Positions 1 to 12,300 are shown, numbered from the stretch's first letter. The stretch: 64,000 nt of DNA from Undaria pinnatifida (GCA_012845835.1 JABAKD010000026.1:8790558-8854557); one strand, 5' to 3'. The notes: a model not told the origin generated them from the letters alone. Made by a program: numbers and translations.

Positions 1-1539
1 AGTAGAATCGTTGAGGTGTGTGATTTCTATATCTACGCATTGTTTTGGAGGCACTGCACACAGTGCATACATTAACATCTGGATTACATAGATATTGCTG
101 TTGGCTCGCGTGAACTTTGACGTTTCGATTGTACATTTTTGCACTGATGTTTGTATTTTTGTGCACCGGAGGTAAACCAGGCAGTCGATCCGATTGCGTT
201 TTTTTTGTGTTTTCCTGGTACTTCCGCAGGCAGTTGGAAATTATTGGTCAAGATAATCAAGACGGGTATATTGTTGGTGCGCTTGGGCCAGCTTAGGACA
301 AATGCGACAAAAAGTAAACTCTGCACCGAGCCGTCTGAGCCTGTATTATGGGTTTTGACAGAAACAAATGTGTTTCCTTTTGATTTCTGTTTTTTTTGTG
401 CGATGACAGAAATTGTACGTGATATATTTTTTCTGTCGTCCATACGCCAGAAGGTCTGGTATTCTGTCTTAGGTGAGAGCTGTTCTCGAGCTATGAAAGC
501 TGCAGTACGCCATGGATTTCGGTTACAAAGCAAGAGGGCGTTGACTTGTATCGAAACATATAGTGAGTACAAAAAGCGTGTACAGTCTGAGCATGCTGTA
601 GTTGGGATGTTGTTGCCAAAGCTCGGTAGGGTATGATGCACGAAAGCGAGCAGACAAGAAAATTGCTTCACTATCGTACGTGTTGTCTGCGTTTTCGTAC
701 TCTCGGATTGGTAGGGCTGTGAGTCGGCATCGTTTCACGACTAATAACTACCTGGTAATTGGTAAGTGCCGTAGGTAAACTTATTGAGACTATAGTCGGC
801 AAGTAGGCTGGCGAAACCAGCTGATGGCCAGTCGACGTACCGACTTTAGACAGGCGAGCGAAGCGAGCCAAGTTGCCCCCCCTCCCCGGCAGAGGAGAGC
901 CCGCCCAAAAAGCCATAAAATGCATGCCGCATTAAGCACTCGTTCCTATAAGTATGGAAACCCAATAAGTCGGGTAGTCGGCACCTCCGGGAAACGACGA
1001 ACTATTTGTCCGACTAACAACTAGTTGGTGACTTAACTCCTACCGACTCACAGCTCTACGGATTGGTGTTTGGTTAGTTGTCGTGATATACCCAGGCACT
1101 CGGTATTGAAACGATAGCGTATCGATGTTCGTCGCCATGTGTTTGGGGTCGTTTCACGGGTGGCGGGCGGGGGGGGATAGGCGTGAGTCAATCAATCCTG
1201 AAGAGGAGTGTTTTGATCAGAAAATTAATCACTCGGGAATGGTTGGTTAATGAATGTGGCCTTCAAATCGTGTTACGCAAGGAACACATTCCCTTCACAG
1301 AGGCAAAACCGCAGACAGTTAAAGAAGCACAACAGCTACCCGTGCAATCTTCATATCGTCTCTCTCCAAGATGGCAACTACAGTAGTAGTGATTGAAGTC
1401 TTGAAAATATTGGTGAACTTGAGAAATAACAAACTAACCTTGATCGCTGTCGACTGGTGGACAATCTCTTGACGATCGGTCGGTGCCGTCTGGGGCGTAT
1501 ACAGCACCTGATACCGGTATTATTTAACCAATAGCAATC
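1..1539. other. no supported gene
   Basis: Two long overlapping open frames lie here on opposite strands (161 codons plus, about 195 codons minus, within 84-671). Neither shows a recognisable motif, splice context or composition that favours one over the other, so neither is called. A G run occurs near 1166-1180. Confidence 0.4.
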
Positions 1540-1883
1540 GTGACTGACTCTACGATAGCCCCCCAAAAAATCGGCGATATCAACAACAACAACAAATTTC
1601 TTTAACGAACGTTTCATGGCTGCTCGACACGAGGAAGGATGCCATGAAAGAATACACGTGAGAGCAGCAAAGACTTTGTTGGTTAAGACAGTCAGTCGAG
1701 ACGTGCAACGATAGAGGCATGTGTATCGCTTTTTTTGTCTGAATATGTTTCCTGGATGACGGGGCCTGCTCCTTAACCTGTTAATACCGTAACCTGTTGA
1801 TACAATCGTCGGAAAGACGCCGTTTTTTTTTTTGTCTTGACTCTCGTCGAGTGTACCTCGGGCGCACATGGGATTTTGCAGCA

Positions 1884-2027
1884 TCCGAAGGGTGCGCCAG
1901 CTAGCGTTGGGTTGCGAAAGCAACTTTGAGTTAAATCGACACACGACGCGTATGAAAATACGTGGAAGTGTGGTGAGCTTAACCTTTATTTTTCCCCATC
2001 CGCCGGAGGATGAAGAAAAAAAAAAAA
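1884..2027 (+). repeat. SINE-like insert, copy A, with poly-A tail
   Basis: Shares the core GCCAGCTAGCGTTG, then TTAAATCGACAC, ACGTGGAAGTGTGGTGAGCTT and the terminal CCGCCGGAGGATGAA plus A run with copies at 2362-2520, 14297-14459 and 37881-37958. A second copy of the host sequence at 9715-9960 lacks the insert (an empty site), so it moved as a unit. The A-rich 3' end suggests retroposition. It is called SINE-like because of its size and lack of coding; it could instead be the 3' end of a LINE. Confidence 0.6.
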
Positions 2028-2361
2028 TCCAGCCGGCGTGGCAGTTTCGTTTTTTCGGTCCAGATCAGTTTTTGGGAGAGGTCTTGAGCTCCTGAATTGA
2101 GGGGTAGTTTTAGAAAAAACAACTATTATGGTTGGTGCTCCCCTCTATCGTAGTAGCACGCGTCTTTCGAATCATCATCATCTCGAAAAAGGACTACGAG
2201 TCGTATCGAACCATGTCGTCGGGGTGGCACTGGGCACCGTATTTCCGGAGATACAACCGGGAGCTGGTCTCAAAACCTGCGATTTCGATAAATGACAGTT
2301 GCTGCCGGGGTTGTAACGAAGACCACTGATAGGGACAGCTTGCGCTATACCTACAATGGGA

Positions 2362-2520
2362 CCCGAAGGGTGTGCCAGCTAGCGTTGGGCTGCGAAAGCA
2401 ACTGAGTTAAATCGACACACACACACGACGCGTATATGAAAATGCGTGGAAGTGTGGTGAGCTAAAGCTTTATTTTTCCCCCCCATCCGCCGGAGGATAA
2501 AAAAAAAAAAAAAAAAAAAA
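2362..2520 (+). repeat. SINE-like insert, copy B, with long poly-A tail
   Basis: Second copy of the same family as 1884-2027, ending in an uninterrupted A run of about 20. It is preceded by a GATAGGGACAGCTTGCGCT block that also precedes the copy at 14.3 kb, so the family unit may extend about 30 bp further 5'. Confidence 0.6.
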
Positions 2521-2830
2521 GACAGTTATGTTGGGGGGGGCTACTGCAGAACGGCTCATGCGTGCCAGAGTCATTCTACGGTAGCCCCCCCAACTTTTCT
2601 TTAACCAAATCGCCGGTTTTGAAACTAGCCGACGGCCGTATCTCCTGAAATACGGTGCCCTTCGCCACCCCGACGTCATCGGTCGATAGCCCGGCGCGAA
2701 CAAGAACGTATGTGAATATTTACTTTCCATAGCATCCTTCCTCGTATCGAGCAGCGCCACGACACGTTCGTTTAAGAAAATCGCCGGTTTTGGGGGGGGC
2801 TATCATCGTAGAATCAATCGTCAGTTATTT

Positions 2831-4334
2831 TTTTTAGTATATTTTCAATTTTTCAATCTTGCCGTGCGGATGATATCGAGTCTCACACCTCTTCTTTTCT
2901 TCGGGCAGCAAAACACTTATTGGTACTGCACTTGTTGCATGCCTTTTCGTGTATTTGTGTTGTTTTTCTGTTGATCATACAGGGAGGGGGAATACTTCAT
3001 GTGTTTCAGAACTTTTTCCCCGTGGAGGAGTTATATTTTTCCATATATATATCGGCATCTGGTGGCATTTTTAGTGCAGTCGATCGGTTGATAAAACCCG
3101 GGACAACCTTCAGATAAAAATTCGACTGGAAAATCCTCAGCTACTACTGGTAAACATTAGGACCATACATACTATTTTTTGGTTCCTCGAGGAAACTTGC
3201 CGCGTTTCGCTGATTGGGTGGCGAGCGTCCTAATATTTAGTCAGCGCCATCTTGAGCAATTTTCGAAACTCTTAGGTCTCTCCGCCTCGTCGAGCAAATA
3301 CAGTACCTGGTACTGTATAGGCTATTATTCGGCCTTCCGGACTGACTGTAACTTGACCGTAATAAATACAAAGCGGACAAAAAAACGACGACGAATGATT
3401 GCCGACAAAACAAGCAGTACTGTAGTGTCATCAAGCACCTGCTGTAGAAATAGAGCGTGCACAGCAGGACGAGTACTGCCATGATGCTGCACATGTCGCA
3501 CAGCTTTTCGTTGTTGATTCGGAGATAATCTACTAATAGTCTATACGTACAGCGGCTAGAGCTGCTTCGTGCGGTCGATATAACATACCATACCATATAG
3601 CATACCTTGTGCCAGGAACAATGTAGTCTATTTTTTTTTCTCGGCGTTTTTTTTTTCCTTTGACGTCCGCTGGGGATTATTATATTGTTATGTATATTTA
3701 AAGGGTATTCGGACATATATAGCCGGGTGGTACGGTGTGAAAGAGGAGAGCGCAGTCAAGTCAGTCAGTCGCTCATGGCCGACAAAAACATGTTTTGCTT
3801 CAACTTTCTCCTGAATAAAAAACCCTCTTGACTACGTCGCCCTTCCTTCCTTCCGGCCCCCTAAAGCAAGAAAAAAATATCACATGATGACCTCGGTCGC
3901 TACGATAACCCCCCCCCCCCCTCCCCCCTCCTAGGACTACAAAACATTATACTTCGTATATATGTATATTGGGGTTGGCGTTGGTTGGCAACGACGCTGT
4001 AAGACATGCCAGTCGCTGCGTGTGCTAGAAAACCAGGATGGTACCGTTTTTTTTTCTTTTTTTCGTTTAGCGGTCACCATGATGGTTATCGAGTTAGATC
4101 ATATTGCGCGGGGTGAAGACCCTACTTCCGCACAGGGGGAATGATCGCATCACGTAGTGGGAATATGGAAAGGCACCAACGAGGCAGTTGCAAAGTAATA
4201 CCCCTTGCTGCCTCTGGAGTGGCCACGCCAGAAGACAAAGTGATTCATTGGCGAGCGCTGTCATCCATGAGCAACATAGTAGGCACAAGGTGCCGAAGTC
4301 TGTCTTGTGAGCGGTTATGGAAAGGATGCCGTTC
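2831..4334. other. no supported gene
   Basis: AT-rich sequence with homopolymer runs and a C run near 3910-3930. Open frames of up to 159 codons (3237-3716 minus) show no motif or splice context. Nothing further is seen. Confidence 0.4.
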
Positions 4335-4560
4335 ACCCTTCATGCGACTCGCCCAACACCTCACGGCGCTTCGCGCTTGGTGCAAGCAGTGTCTGCTTGG
4401 TTTGGTGATAACCCGACGTGCTCCATCTCAGACATGGTAGGGGTACGAGAGTCTATGGTCATACGACCACAGCCAGTTACAAACTGAGCACACACCCCCC
4501 TTCCCCCTCAAGGCCCCGCGTCCCCCTCAAGGTCCCGCGCGCCCTGGCAAACCCTGGTAA
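4335..4560 (-). repeat. dispersed repeat family R4, copy 1
   Basis: Read on the minus strand this matches 7810-8080 and, more loosely, 60048-60245 on the plus strand. Shared blocks in order are GTGTGCTCA, ACGACCATAGAC, a CTACA/GAGATG region, GTCGGGTT and TGCACCAAGCGCGA followed by GCGCC. The first two copies also share a final GGCGAGTCG-CATGAAGGGTGA block. No coding or terminal repeats are visible; class unknown. Confidence 0.5.
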
Positions 4561-5269
4561 GCTCAGCACCCGTAGAAGCGCGCAGTCAGGGCGGCAGTGC
4601 AATGTTTTTTTCTGGCCCTTCTAGCAAGGTTTAAACTAATCTACAAAACGTTAAGCCACGCCACGCAACACGGCGCACAGCACGCTCGCTGCTGACGATT
4701 CTTCCTCACCACCAACAAGGGCAACGACGGCCAATGTGTTGCACGCGGCTCGCTCCGCTTGGCGGCCAGAGACGCGCAGGTAGATGCTCACTACTCGTAC
4801 TGCTGTTGTTGCAAATGCATTGTAGCCCCATCGGTGCTTCAAGCTGGGGGGGGGGGGGGGAGGGGGGCTGTCGACAACAATATCATATAGCTCACACACT
4901 ACACGAAGCAGCCCGAGCTGCTGAGGTAGAGCATGCATGTACCCGCGAACTGCAATGCACAGATATCTCCGACACGCGCGGCGCAGCGTGACGCTAGTCG
5001 TAGTCGTAGTCATGCTGCTGCGCGCTCAAACCAAACAGGTTGGTATTAATAGTAAAATCGAATAATAATATCTGACACATTTTTTGGTGGTACTTGTCAC
5101 CCCTGGGTCCCTGCAAGATTGACAATGGCTACTATCAATATTAACACTATAATAGTAATAGCACTACTGCTGTCGCGATGTTGCGTTGCCTCCGAAAAAA
5201 CACCATGCATGGCGTCGGAACGACTTCATGGGCGCGGGAGACAGGGCGGGCAATCGAAACTACGGCCCA

Positions 5270-5450
5270 TGACGCCTTTTTTCTTATTGCCCGTCGTTCG
5301 AGATCTGTGATACACCTCTTCATATTGGCACAGAGGGCTATTATACCCTTTTTCTTATTGCCCGTCGTTCGAGATCTATGATACACCTCTCTTCATATTT
5401 TGGCACAGAGGGCTATAACCCCTTTTCGTATCGGCATAGAGGGCTAAGAG
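5270..5450 (+). repeat. tandem repeat, about 75 bp unit, 2.5 copies
   Basis: The unit holds CTTTTTTCTTATTGCCCGTC, GTTCGAGATCT-TGATACACCTCT and GGCACAGAGGGCTAT, and is repeated twice nearly exactly with a shortened third copy that keeps GGCATAGAGGGCTAA. Confidence 0.75.
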
Positions 5451-7089
5451 CTATATACCTAGCATGACACCTTTTCATGTTGTCATACTTGAACTAAGAG
5501 GGCAACGACACCGTCTTCTTGCAGGCCTAGCCGGTGGGATCGCACTGCCGCTCATGCATTGTCACCATCGCCACCAACTCCATCCAACTTCATCGCCAGC
5601 ATACCCGGGTGGCGTCGGCGTCAAGACGAACCCTTGCACTACTGTAAACACAAGACGCTACAAGTAGTGCTAGCACTGTAGAGGTGCACTGATGACTTTC
5701 CCCAGGCTCTTAACATGATGAGGAGCTCCAATCCTCACCCTCAAACTGTTTTTGGAGTAATCTGAGGGTGCCGCCATTGTGATCAACAAACCCCATCGTC
5801 TAGGTATACCAAAAAGTCGAATTGCAGAACAACAATGTCATTTCGACCATTTTGGGTTACGACTTTGGGTCATTAAGGAGCCCCGTCCTTCAGAAAATAT
5901 GCTCGCAAACAACTGGTATATCTTAATACCTATATAATACCTCTGCTGTAGCATGCTTCGCTACGGTACTATGGTACCTCTCGCTACGTCGCGAAAAGGT
6001 GGTACCCCGACCCTCCTTAATCCTTCGCGAATTACAAAAATATCAACCACACTAAGTCCTAGTCATGTGTCCCAAAAAACGTGGCTGCAGTTCAAAAAAA
6101 GGTAAACAATTGCCGATCCTCCTCGCTGCCGTCCGCCTCGCTTATACAAAAACCAAATAAAAAACGTGGGTGAGAGATAAAAGAAACGCCGCCATATCGT
6201 GCAGCTCCCGGCCATTTCTAGGGACGCCGCCGACATTAGGCGCGCCTCCGAGCGAAAAACTTGGCTCGACGAAAACACCACGATAAAAAATGTCACACGA
6301 AGAAAAAATATGGCGTAGAGGAGAGGCCTGAACCACTCACTACCTGCACGTCAGCTCGGACGGGTTTACTAGAGACAATTCGCAGAGGCACGCGGGACCG
6401 CAAAAGACAAAATAAACAGCAAACAAAGAGCAAACAGCGCTGACGTTGATGCCACCGCTGTGCCAAAAAAATACACACACATACAATCGAAATTACAACC
6501 ACAAACTGCCACAGCACTCATATGCGGCCGCCACCGAACTACTAACAATATTGCAACAATCGCACGTACACAAAAATTAAAGGAGAGGCCGCGAAAAAAT
6601 CACACGAGGCATCCTCATCACAAAAAGGGTACAACATGACAGCGGTATTCAAAAAAAAATGAAGGTACCCGGTACAGCAGTAGAAAGTACTCCACAGGTA
6701 ACCGCCGTCCCACCCACCCGCGCGCAAGAAGCAACCTTGAGCGCACGCACTACCAAAGAATCACCGCAATACAGCTCCTATTGCTTTTCAATTTTCTTTC
6801 CCTCAAGTTCTCTCCCGTGCCGTAGAGTATCTACGATAAAAAAACGACACGTAAAGAACGACGAGTGTTTGTTTGCACGTACATGCAAGCACTGTGGTAC
6901 AAATAGTACTGCTTGCAGTGCTTCTTTTCACCCATGAGAATTCGAGCGTTTCACAGTAACACCGTACAACGACCCCCCCCCCCCCCATCCCCCCTGTGAG
7001 TCGATCCAACCCACACCTCGCATATCAACAACCCACCACACAGCCAGCAGTTTAGCAACAGCACCACCTTACCCCACCCCCCTGTCCCC
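5451..7089. other. no supported gene
   Basis: Contains a diverged single copy of the 10.1 kb tandem unit near 5810-5900 (ACGACTTTGGGTCATTAAGGAGCCCC-like text) and, near 6050-6110, the CCAAAAAACGTGG-GCAGTT block also found at 51.2 kb. Open frames here are short and alternate between strands. A C run lies at 6975-6987. Confidence 0.4.
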
Positions 7090-7560
7090 TCACTTCCCAT
7101 GCATGGCATAAAAAAAATCCGGGACCCCCCGTGTCCCATTCGTTCCCATGCACTGATTTGACGCAACCGGGGCCCTCCATGTCCCATTCGTTCCCATGCA
7201 CGACAACGGGACCCGCGCCCATGCACGACACGACAACGATGTAAACGGGACCATCCGTGTCGCAGTCGTTCCCATGAGTGACATCGACCCAAATGGGACC
7301 CCCCTAAGTCCTATTAGTTCCCATACATGACAACGGAACCCCCCCGTGTCCCATTCGTTCCTATGCACGGCATCCAAAATGCCCGGGACCCCCAATGTCG
7401 CCATTCATTCCCGTGCACGATATCGACGGTATCGGGACCCCCCGTGTCGCATTCGCGGCCCCCTGTGGTGCATTCGGGACCCCCCCTGTCCCATTCGAGA
7501 TCCCCCGTGTCCCATTTCGTGTCCCAATCGTTCCCATGCGCGACAACGACACATCCAGGG
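7090..7560 (+). repeat. degenerate minisatellite
   Basis: About ten diverged units of roughly 35-60 bp, each centred on GGGACCCCCCGTGTCCCATT followed by CGTTCCCATGCACGA. Because the unit is open in several frames it yields apparent proteins on both strands, which are not believed to be genes. Confidence 0.75.
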
Positions 7561-7809
7561 CGGGAGGGAGTTCCGATTCGCTAGATCGGCGTTTTCGTCA
7601 TGCGTAAGCCCAGGGAAAAGCCATTTCGTCCCCCTCATCCACCATGCCCCAGCTTTGTAGCAAACCCTGACCGAACGGGAGCTTGTTCGAAAGAAACTCA
7701 GCGAGCGGAGATCCCCCCTGTAACCACACGGCGAGGCCTTGCGACGCTTGGTCAAGCCAGATGACGTACAGCGTCAACAGGCACACTCCAACTGCCGTTT
7801 GGTAAACAC

Positions 7810-8080
7810 AAGGCACGAGGGGGGGGCGGGGGCGCAGAGCGTGAGGTTATTCGTTTGCAAAACTTGAGCCACAAGGAGGAGAGCACGGGTTAGGCGGGGG
7901 TGGGCGGGTGTGCTCATTTCATGCATAACCGTAGTTGCACGACCATAGACCCTAGCATCTCTACAATGCTGGGACGAACCACGTCGGGTTTTCACACCTA
8001 CGAGGCAGACATCGCGTGCACCAAGCGCGAGGCGCCTTGAGATGTTCGGCGAGTCGTTCGCATGAAGGGTGAGCTGCGTC
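7810..8080 (+). repeat. dispersed repeat family R4, copy 2
   Basis: Longest copy of the family also at 4335-4560 (inverted) and 60048-60245. It begins next to a G-rich run and ends with GGCGAGTCGTTCGCATGAAG. No coding capacity. Confidence 0.5.
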
Positions 8081-8274
8081 CTTTCTTCGAACCAGGACGA
8101 TTGCGAGGTTAAAAGTGATCCACAGAGTTAAAAGTCACGGTCGGGTGTAACTAATTTACTACTAGTATTAGTACTAATACTAATAGTAGTACAAATACTA
8201 GCACTACGGTAGTGGAGAACTCCCGTTGGCGCTTGAGGGGGAAACTACGTGGGGAAAAAAGCCGACTACGACCC

Positions 8275-8640
8275 ATCCTACGGTATCGGCGCAAAAGTTG
8301 CCTTTTTAGACATAAAACTTGCCTTCTTAGACATAAAAGTTCCCTTCTTGGACATAAAACTTGCCTTCTTAGACGTAAAAATTGCCTTCTTAAGACATAA
8401 AACTTGCCTTCTTCGACATAAAACTTGCCTTCTTAGACTTGAAACTTGCCTTCTTAGACATAAACTTGCCTTCTTAGACATGAAGCTGGCCTTTTAGACA
8501 AAAAAAATGCCTTCTTAGACATAACACTTGCCTTCTTCGACATAAAACTTGCCTTCTTCGACATAAAAATTGCCTTCTGATTAGACGTAACACTTGCCTT
8601 TCAAGACATAAAACTTGCCTTCTTAGACATATCACTTGAG
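8275..8640 (+). repeat. 21 bp minisatellite, about 17 units
   Basis: Consensus unit GCCTTCTTAGACATAAAACT plus T. Variants replace TTAGAC by TTCGAC or TTGGAC, and some units have one-base length changes. As the unit is 21 bp it is open in frame and gives a spurious repetitive protein. Confidence 0.9.
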
Positions 8641-8716
8641 GAGCTCCATACCCCACCCAAAATGTGACTTATTGATAGAGCAAATTGAAAGTGCAACCCG
8701 ATGAACAATCCCGTAC

Positions 8717-9693
8717 TGTAGCCTAGTAGTGTAGCCTAGTAGTGTAGCCTAGTAGTGTAGCCTATTAATAGTAGTGTAGCCTATTAATAGTAGTGTAGCC
8801 TAGTAATAGTAGTGTAGCCTAGTAATAGTAGTGTGGCCTATTAATAGTAGTGTAGCCTATTAATAGTAGTGTAGCCTATTAATAGTAGTGTGGCCTAGTA
8901 ATAGTAGTGCAGCCTATTAATAGCACTGTAGCCTATTAATAGTAGTGTAGCCTAGTAGTGTAGCCTATTAATAGCAGTGTGGCCTATGAATAGTAGTGTA
9001 GCCTAGTAGTGTAGCCTAGTAGTGTAGCCTAGTAGTGTAGCCTAGCAGTGTAGCCTAGTAGTGTAGCCTATTAATAGTAGTGTGGCCTATTAATAGTAGT
9101 GTAGCCTAGTAGTGTGGCCTATTGATAGTAGTGTAGCCTAGTAGTGTAGCCTCGTAGTGTAGCCTATTAATAGCACTGTAGCCTAGCAGTGTAGCCTAGT
9201 AGTGTGGCCTAGTAGTGTAGCCTAGTAGTGTAGCCTAGTAGTGTAGCCTATTAATAGCACTGTAGCCTAGTAGTGTAGCCTATTAATAGTAGTGTAGCCT
9301 ATTAATAGTAGTGTAGCCTAGTAGTGTGGCCTATTAATAGTAGTGTAGCCTAGTAGTGTAGCCTAGTAGTGTAGCCTATTAATAGCACTGTAGCCTAGTA
9401 GTGTAGCCTAGTAGTGTAGCCTAGCAGTGTGGCCTAGTACTGTGGCCTAGTAGTGTAGCCTATGAATAGTAGTGTAGCATAGCAGTGTAGCCTAGTAGTG
9501 TGGCCTAGTAGTGTGGCCTATTAATAGTAGTGTAGCCTATTAATAGTAGTGTAGCCTAGTAATAGTAGTGTGTAGCCTATTAATAGTAGTGTAGCCTATT
9601 AATAGTACTGTAGCCTAGTAGTGTAGCCTATTAATAGTAGTGTAGCATAGTAGTGTAGCTTATTAATAGTAGTGTAGCCTATAAATAGTAGTA
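8717..9693 (+). repeat. two-variant minisatellite, about 1 kb
   Basis: Roughly 60 units built from two alternating forms: a 13 bp form (AGTGTAGCCTAGT) and a 19 bp form (AGTGTAGCCTATTAATAGT), with scattered AGTGTGGCC and AGCACTGTAGCC substitutions. The order of short and long forms is irregular but some strings repeat, for example long forms followed by a run of short ones. No reading frame crosses it. Confidence 0.95.
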
Positions 9694-9714
9694 TAATAGC
9701 CGACAGGGGCTACG

Positions 9715-9960
9715 ATAGCGGCATCGGTTTTCGTCGACGGGGCTCTTAACCTGTCAATACAATCGGCGGAAATTGAAATAGACTTTTTTTGTAGTTTAGC
9801 ATGACTCTCGTTCTGTACTGGGCCATGCGATTTTTCATCCGGTAGCAGTTTTTTTCTTCTCCAAAACAGTTTTTGCCTTAAGAGAGGTCTTAAGCTCCTA
9901 AAGCCAGGAACCCCAGAAAAAACAACAATGGTTGGTTCACCTCTATCGTATCCTAGTAGT
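9715..9960 (+). repeat. empty-site homologue of the 1750-2150 segment
   Basis: The order CTTAACCTGT-AATAC, ATCG-CGGAAA, CTTGACTCTCG-like text, CATG-GATTTT, ATCC, GAGAGGTCTT-AGCTCCT, AGAAAAAACAAC and ATGGTTGGT matches about 1765-2150 but lacks the 144 bp SINE-like insert present there. This shows two copies of a larger repeat, one filled and one empty. Confidence 0.6.
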
Positions 9961-9969
9961 GTAGACTAT

Positions 9970-10130
9970 TAATAGTGTACTGTATGCACTGTATGTACTG
10001 TATGTACTGTATGTACTGTATGTACTGTATGTACTGTATGTACTAACTGTATGTACTAACTGTATGTACTGTATGTGCTGTATGTACTGCTGTATGTACT
10101 GCATGTACTGTATGTACACTATTTATACTA
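9970..10130 (+). repeat. TGTATGTAC tandem repeat
   Basis: About 15 units of a 9 bp word (CTGTATGTA) with occasional longer spacers. Confidence 0.9.
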
Positions 10131-10139
10131 CTGTAGCTC

Positions 10140-10590
10140 AAGCAGAAGAAAAAGTCGTACTGTACTGCAAAACAAGAACGGCGTGGCATTCCCACGATGT
10201 GGGGTTAAGGACTCGGGCCATTCAGGAAAATATCTGGACAGAAAGTAAAAAAGTCATCATTGCAAAACAAGAGCTCGGCATTCCCACGATTTAAGGAAGC
10301 TTAAGGAAGGTTAAGGAGCCCCGCCACTTAGAATAATGTCTGGACAGAAACTAAAAAGTCATAATTCATACCTGGTATTGAAAAACAAGAATGGCGTGGA
10401 ATTCCCACGATTTGGGGATAAGGAGCCGGGCCATTGAGGGTAATGTCTCGACAAGAGAGTAAAAAGTCGTAATTGCAAAACGTTGACATTCTTACGATTT
10501 TGGGCCAAGGAGCCCCGCCATGTAGGAATTATATCTGGACAGAAAGTGCTACCCGCCATTTAGAACTGTATCTGGACAGAAAGCGCTACA
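10140..10590 (+). repeat. diverged tandem repeat, about 95 bp unit, 5 copies
   Basis: Units share GCAAAACAAGAA-GGCGTGG, CATTCCCACGATT, AAGGAGCC-GCCATT and ATCTGGACAGAAAGTAAAAA. The last two copies are shortened. A single diverged copy occurs near 5.8 kb. Confidence 0.8.
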
Positions 10591-12300
10591 CCTACGGTAG
10601 CAAGCGTCTTGCAGTATCAACCACATCATCATCCTCAAAGCAGCCCGGGACGTTTGTTCAGGCAGGGGGGGTGTCCCCAACGCAACGCAAGGAGGGCCTG
10701 TACGAGACGACCGTATAGAGCATGGCATGGTGATACTCGTACCGCTGCACGCTCTTAACCCCTACAGAGCCCCCAAATCCCTCCCTATACTAACTTCAAG
10801 TAATTTCGTAAAAAAAGGGTTTCCAGTCGTAAAGGCGTTAATCGACTCTTCCATCACTCTGCATCCGTCGTTTTTTTTCATCACTACAAAAAAGGGTTCC
10901 AAACGGTTCAACACTACACCGTACAGAAACAAACACATCTCTTGACTCTGGTTCTAAGTAACTTGTCCTCGACAGGGGGGAGCAGTCCTCAAGGGGTCAT
11001 ACATACCAACACGGCCATTTTTGTGCTGGTTTTCGTATCCGCACCGGAGATCTGGTGGTGATTTTAATGCGGGCAGATCGGTAGCAAAGCCTTGAGTTAG
11101 TTGATCGACTAATATATATCATACGTCGGCAGTTGTCGTGGTCCTTTCTTCAATAAAAAATATGTTGTAAAAAATAACAATACACTCCAGCTGTGAGATC
11201 GAAGATTTCATCGTGAAACTCATCTTTGCAAGCTGTGTGTGATACTCCGATCGCGCGTATTACTGGGTGTGTATCCTCATCAAGGATACAGGTCGGCAAC
11301 TCCCAAAAATATATATGTCGCCTGAATCGTGACAAAAGAAACAGGCGGAGTATCGCGAACCGTGGCATTTTCTGTGGGAGCTGGTCGGCGGCGAGCGCTA
11401 CACCAGGGGACAGGAGGAGGGATTGATGGGGGAACTTGACCTCTTTCGGTGGACACATTACTTGGAATTAGCTAGACGTTTTGTTTTGCTTTCGCAGTTC
11501 TAAAAGGATTGCAAGAGCGAAAATGCAGGACTTCGGCCTGAATGACCGAAGGGCTGAAGGGCGACGAACGGAGCAACACGGAATGCGGATACTCCTCAAG
11601 GGATGAGGGGTGAGACCCGAGCACCACAGAATGATGATAGTGCTGAAGGGCTCATGGGAGACCCGAAGCAACACAGGCTGGGCGTAGTTTATGCAAACGT
11701 GTTGACACCGCGACGGAGACCTTGATGAGGGGATGGCATGCCACGGAGAGGAGTACAGTGGGCGCCCGCTGTTAATCCTTGTACTGTGGTAGCTGCACCT
11801 ACTTTCGTGGGGACGCAAGGACCACAGGCTGTATGGCTGCATGACTGCATGACTGCATGACTGGGGAATATTTGTTGCCGTGGTTAAAACTCGTTCGTGA
11901 AAACTTGAGGCTCGTTTTCTGATCTTAGAACAACATTTTTCACCTAATAAACGGTGTTTTTCGTCGGATGCCCTGCAAAATCCCATATAATAGCCAGTTG
12001 TAGCCTGTGCTCAATGGTGGCAACAAAAAATATACTGGGCCTCGGAGCCAAATTGACGTTTCTGGCGTCTTCTGTAGAGAGGCAGCACGGCGCAAGAGTG
12101 CGAAGCGAAACACAATCCAGCGTTCGAGACTACTGCTGTAGGCAACAGGGGTGGCGGGGGGAGGGGTTGGGCAAAAGGAAGTACAGCAGCAGTAGCTGTT
12201 GCTACGCGGTAGATATTCGGGGTGGGCGCTTACAAAAGGCATTCAACATCATCATCGAAGCGTGTCTCGTCTCACCTAGCACACACTTGAAGGGTAGAGA
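10591..12300. other. no supported gene
   Basis: Contains dispersed repeats: a CTAACTTCAAGTAATTT block near 10790 shared with 12.84, 51.2 and 63.8 kb, and a CAGCTGTGAGATCGA / TTTGCAAGCTGTGTG block near 11185-11300 shared with 14.69, 22.36 (inverted) and 52.7 kb. The longest frame (11468-11986 minus, up to 172 codons) has no recognisable features. Confidence 0.4.

Larger units (their letters stand above)
1540..2830. repeat. composite inverted-repeat element
   Basis: The segment at about 1540-1640 recurs in inverted orientation at about 2740-2830; both carry the TACGAT-AGCCCCCC block, the TTTCTTTAACGAACGT block and the GCTCGA-ACGAGGAAGGATGCCAT block. A second inner pair (about 2195-2295 and 2600-2705, inverted) is also similar. 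Two SINE-like inserts with A tails sit inside (1884-2027 and 2362-2520). The outer ends resemble terminal inverted repeats of a non-autonomous DNA element, but no target duplication was identified and no transposase is visible. Confidence 0.5.

Noticed and set aside
84-671. Overlapping frames of about 195 (minus) and 161 (plus) codons
   Set aside because: No motif, no splice context and equal plausibility on both strands; likely chance frames.
7100-7660. Arg/Pro/His-rich apparent proteins on both strands
   Set aside because: Translation of a degenerate minisatellite; several frames are open at once because of the unit.
8275-9693. CRISPR array
   Set aside because: Units are contiguous tandem repeats without unique spacers, in a eukaryotic context.
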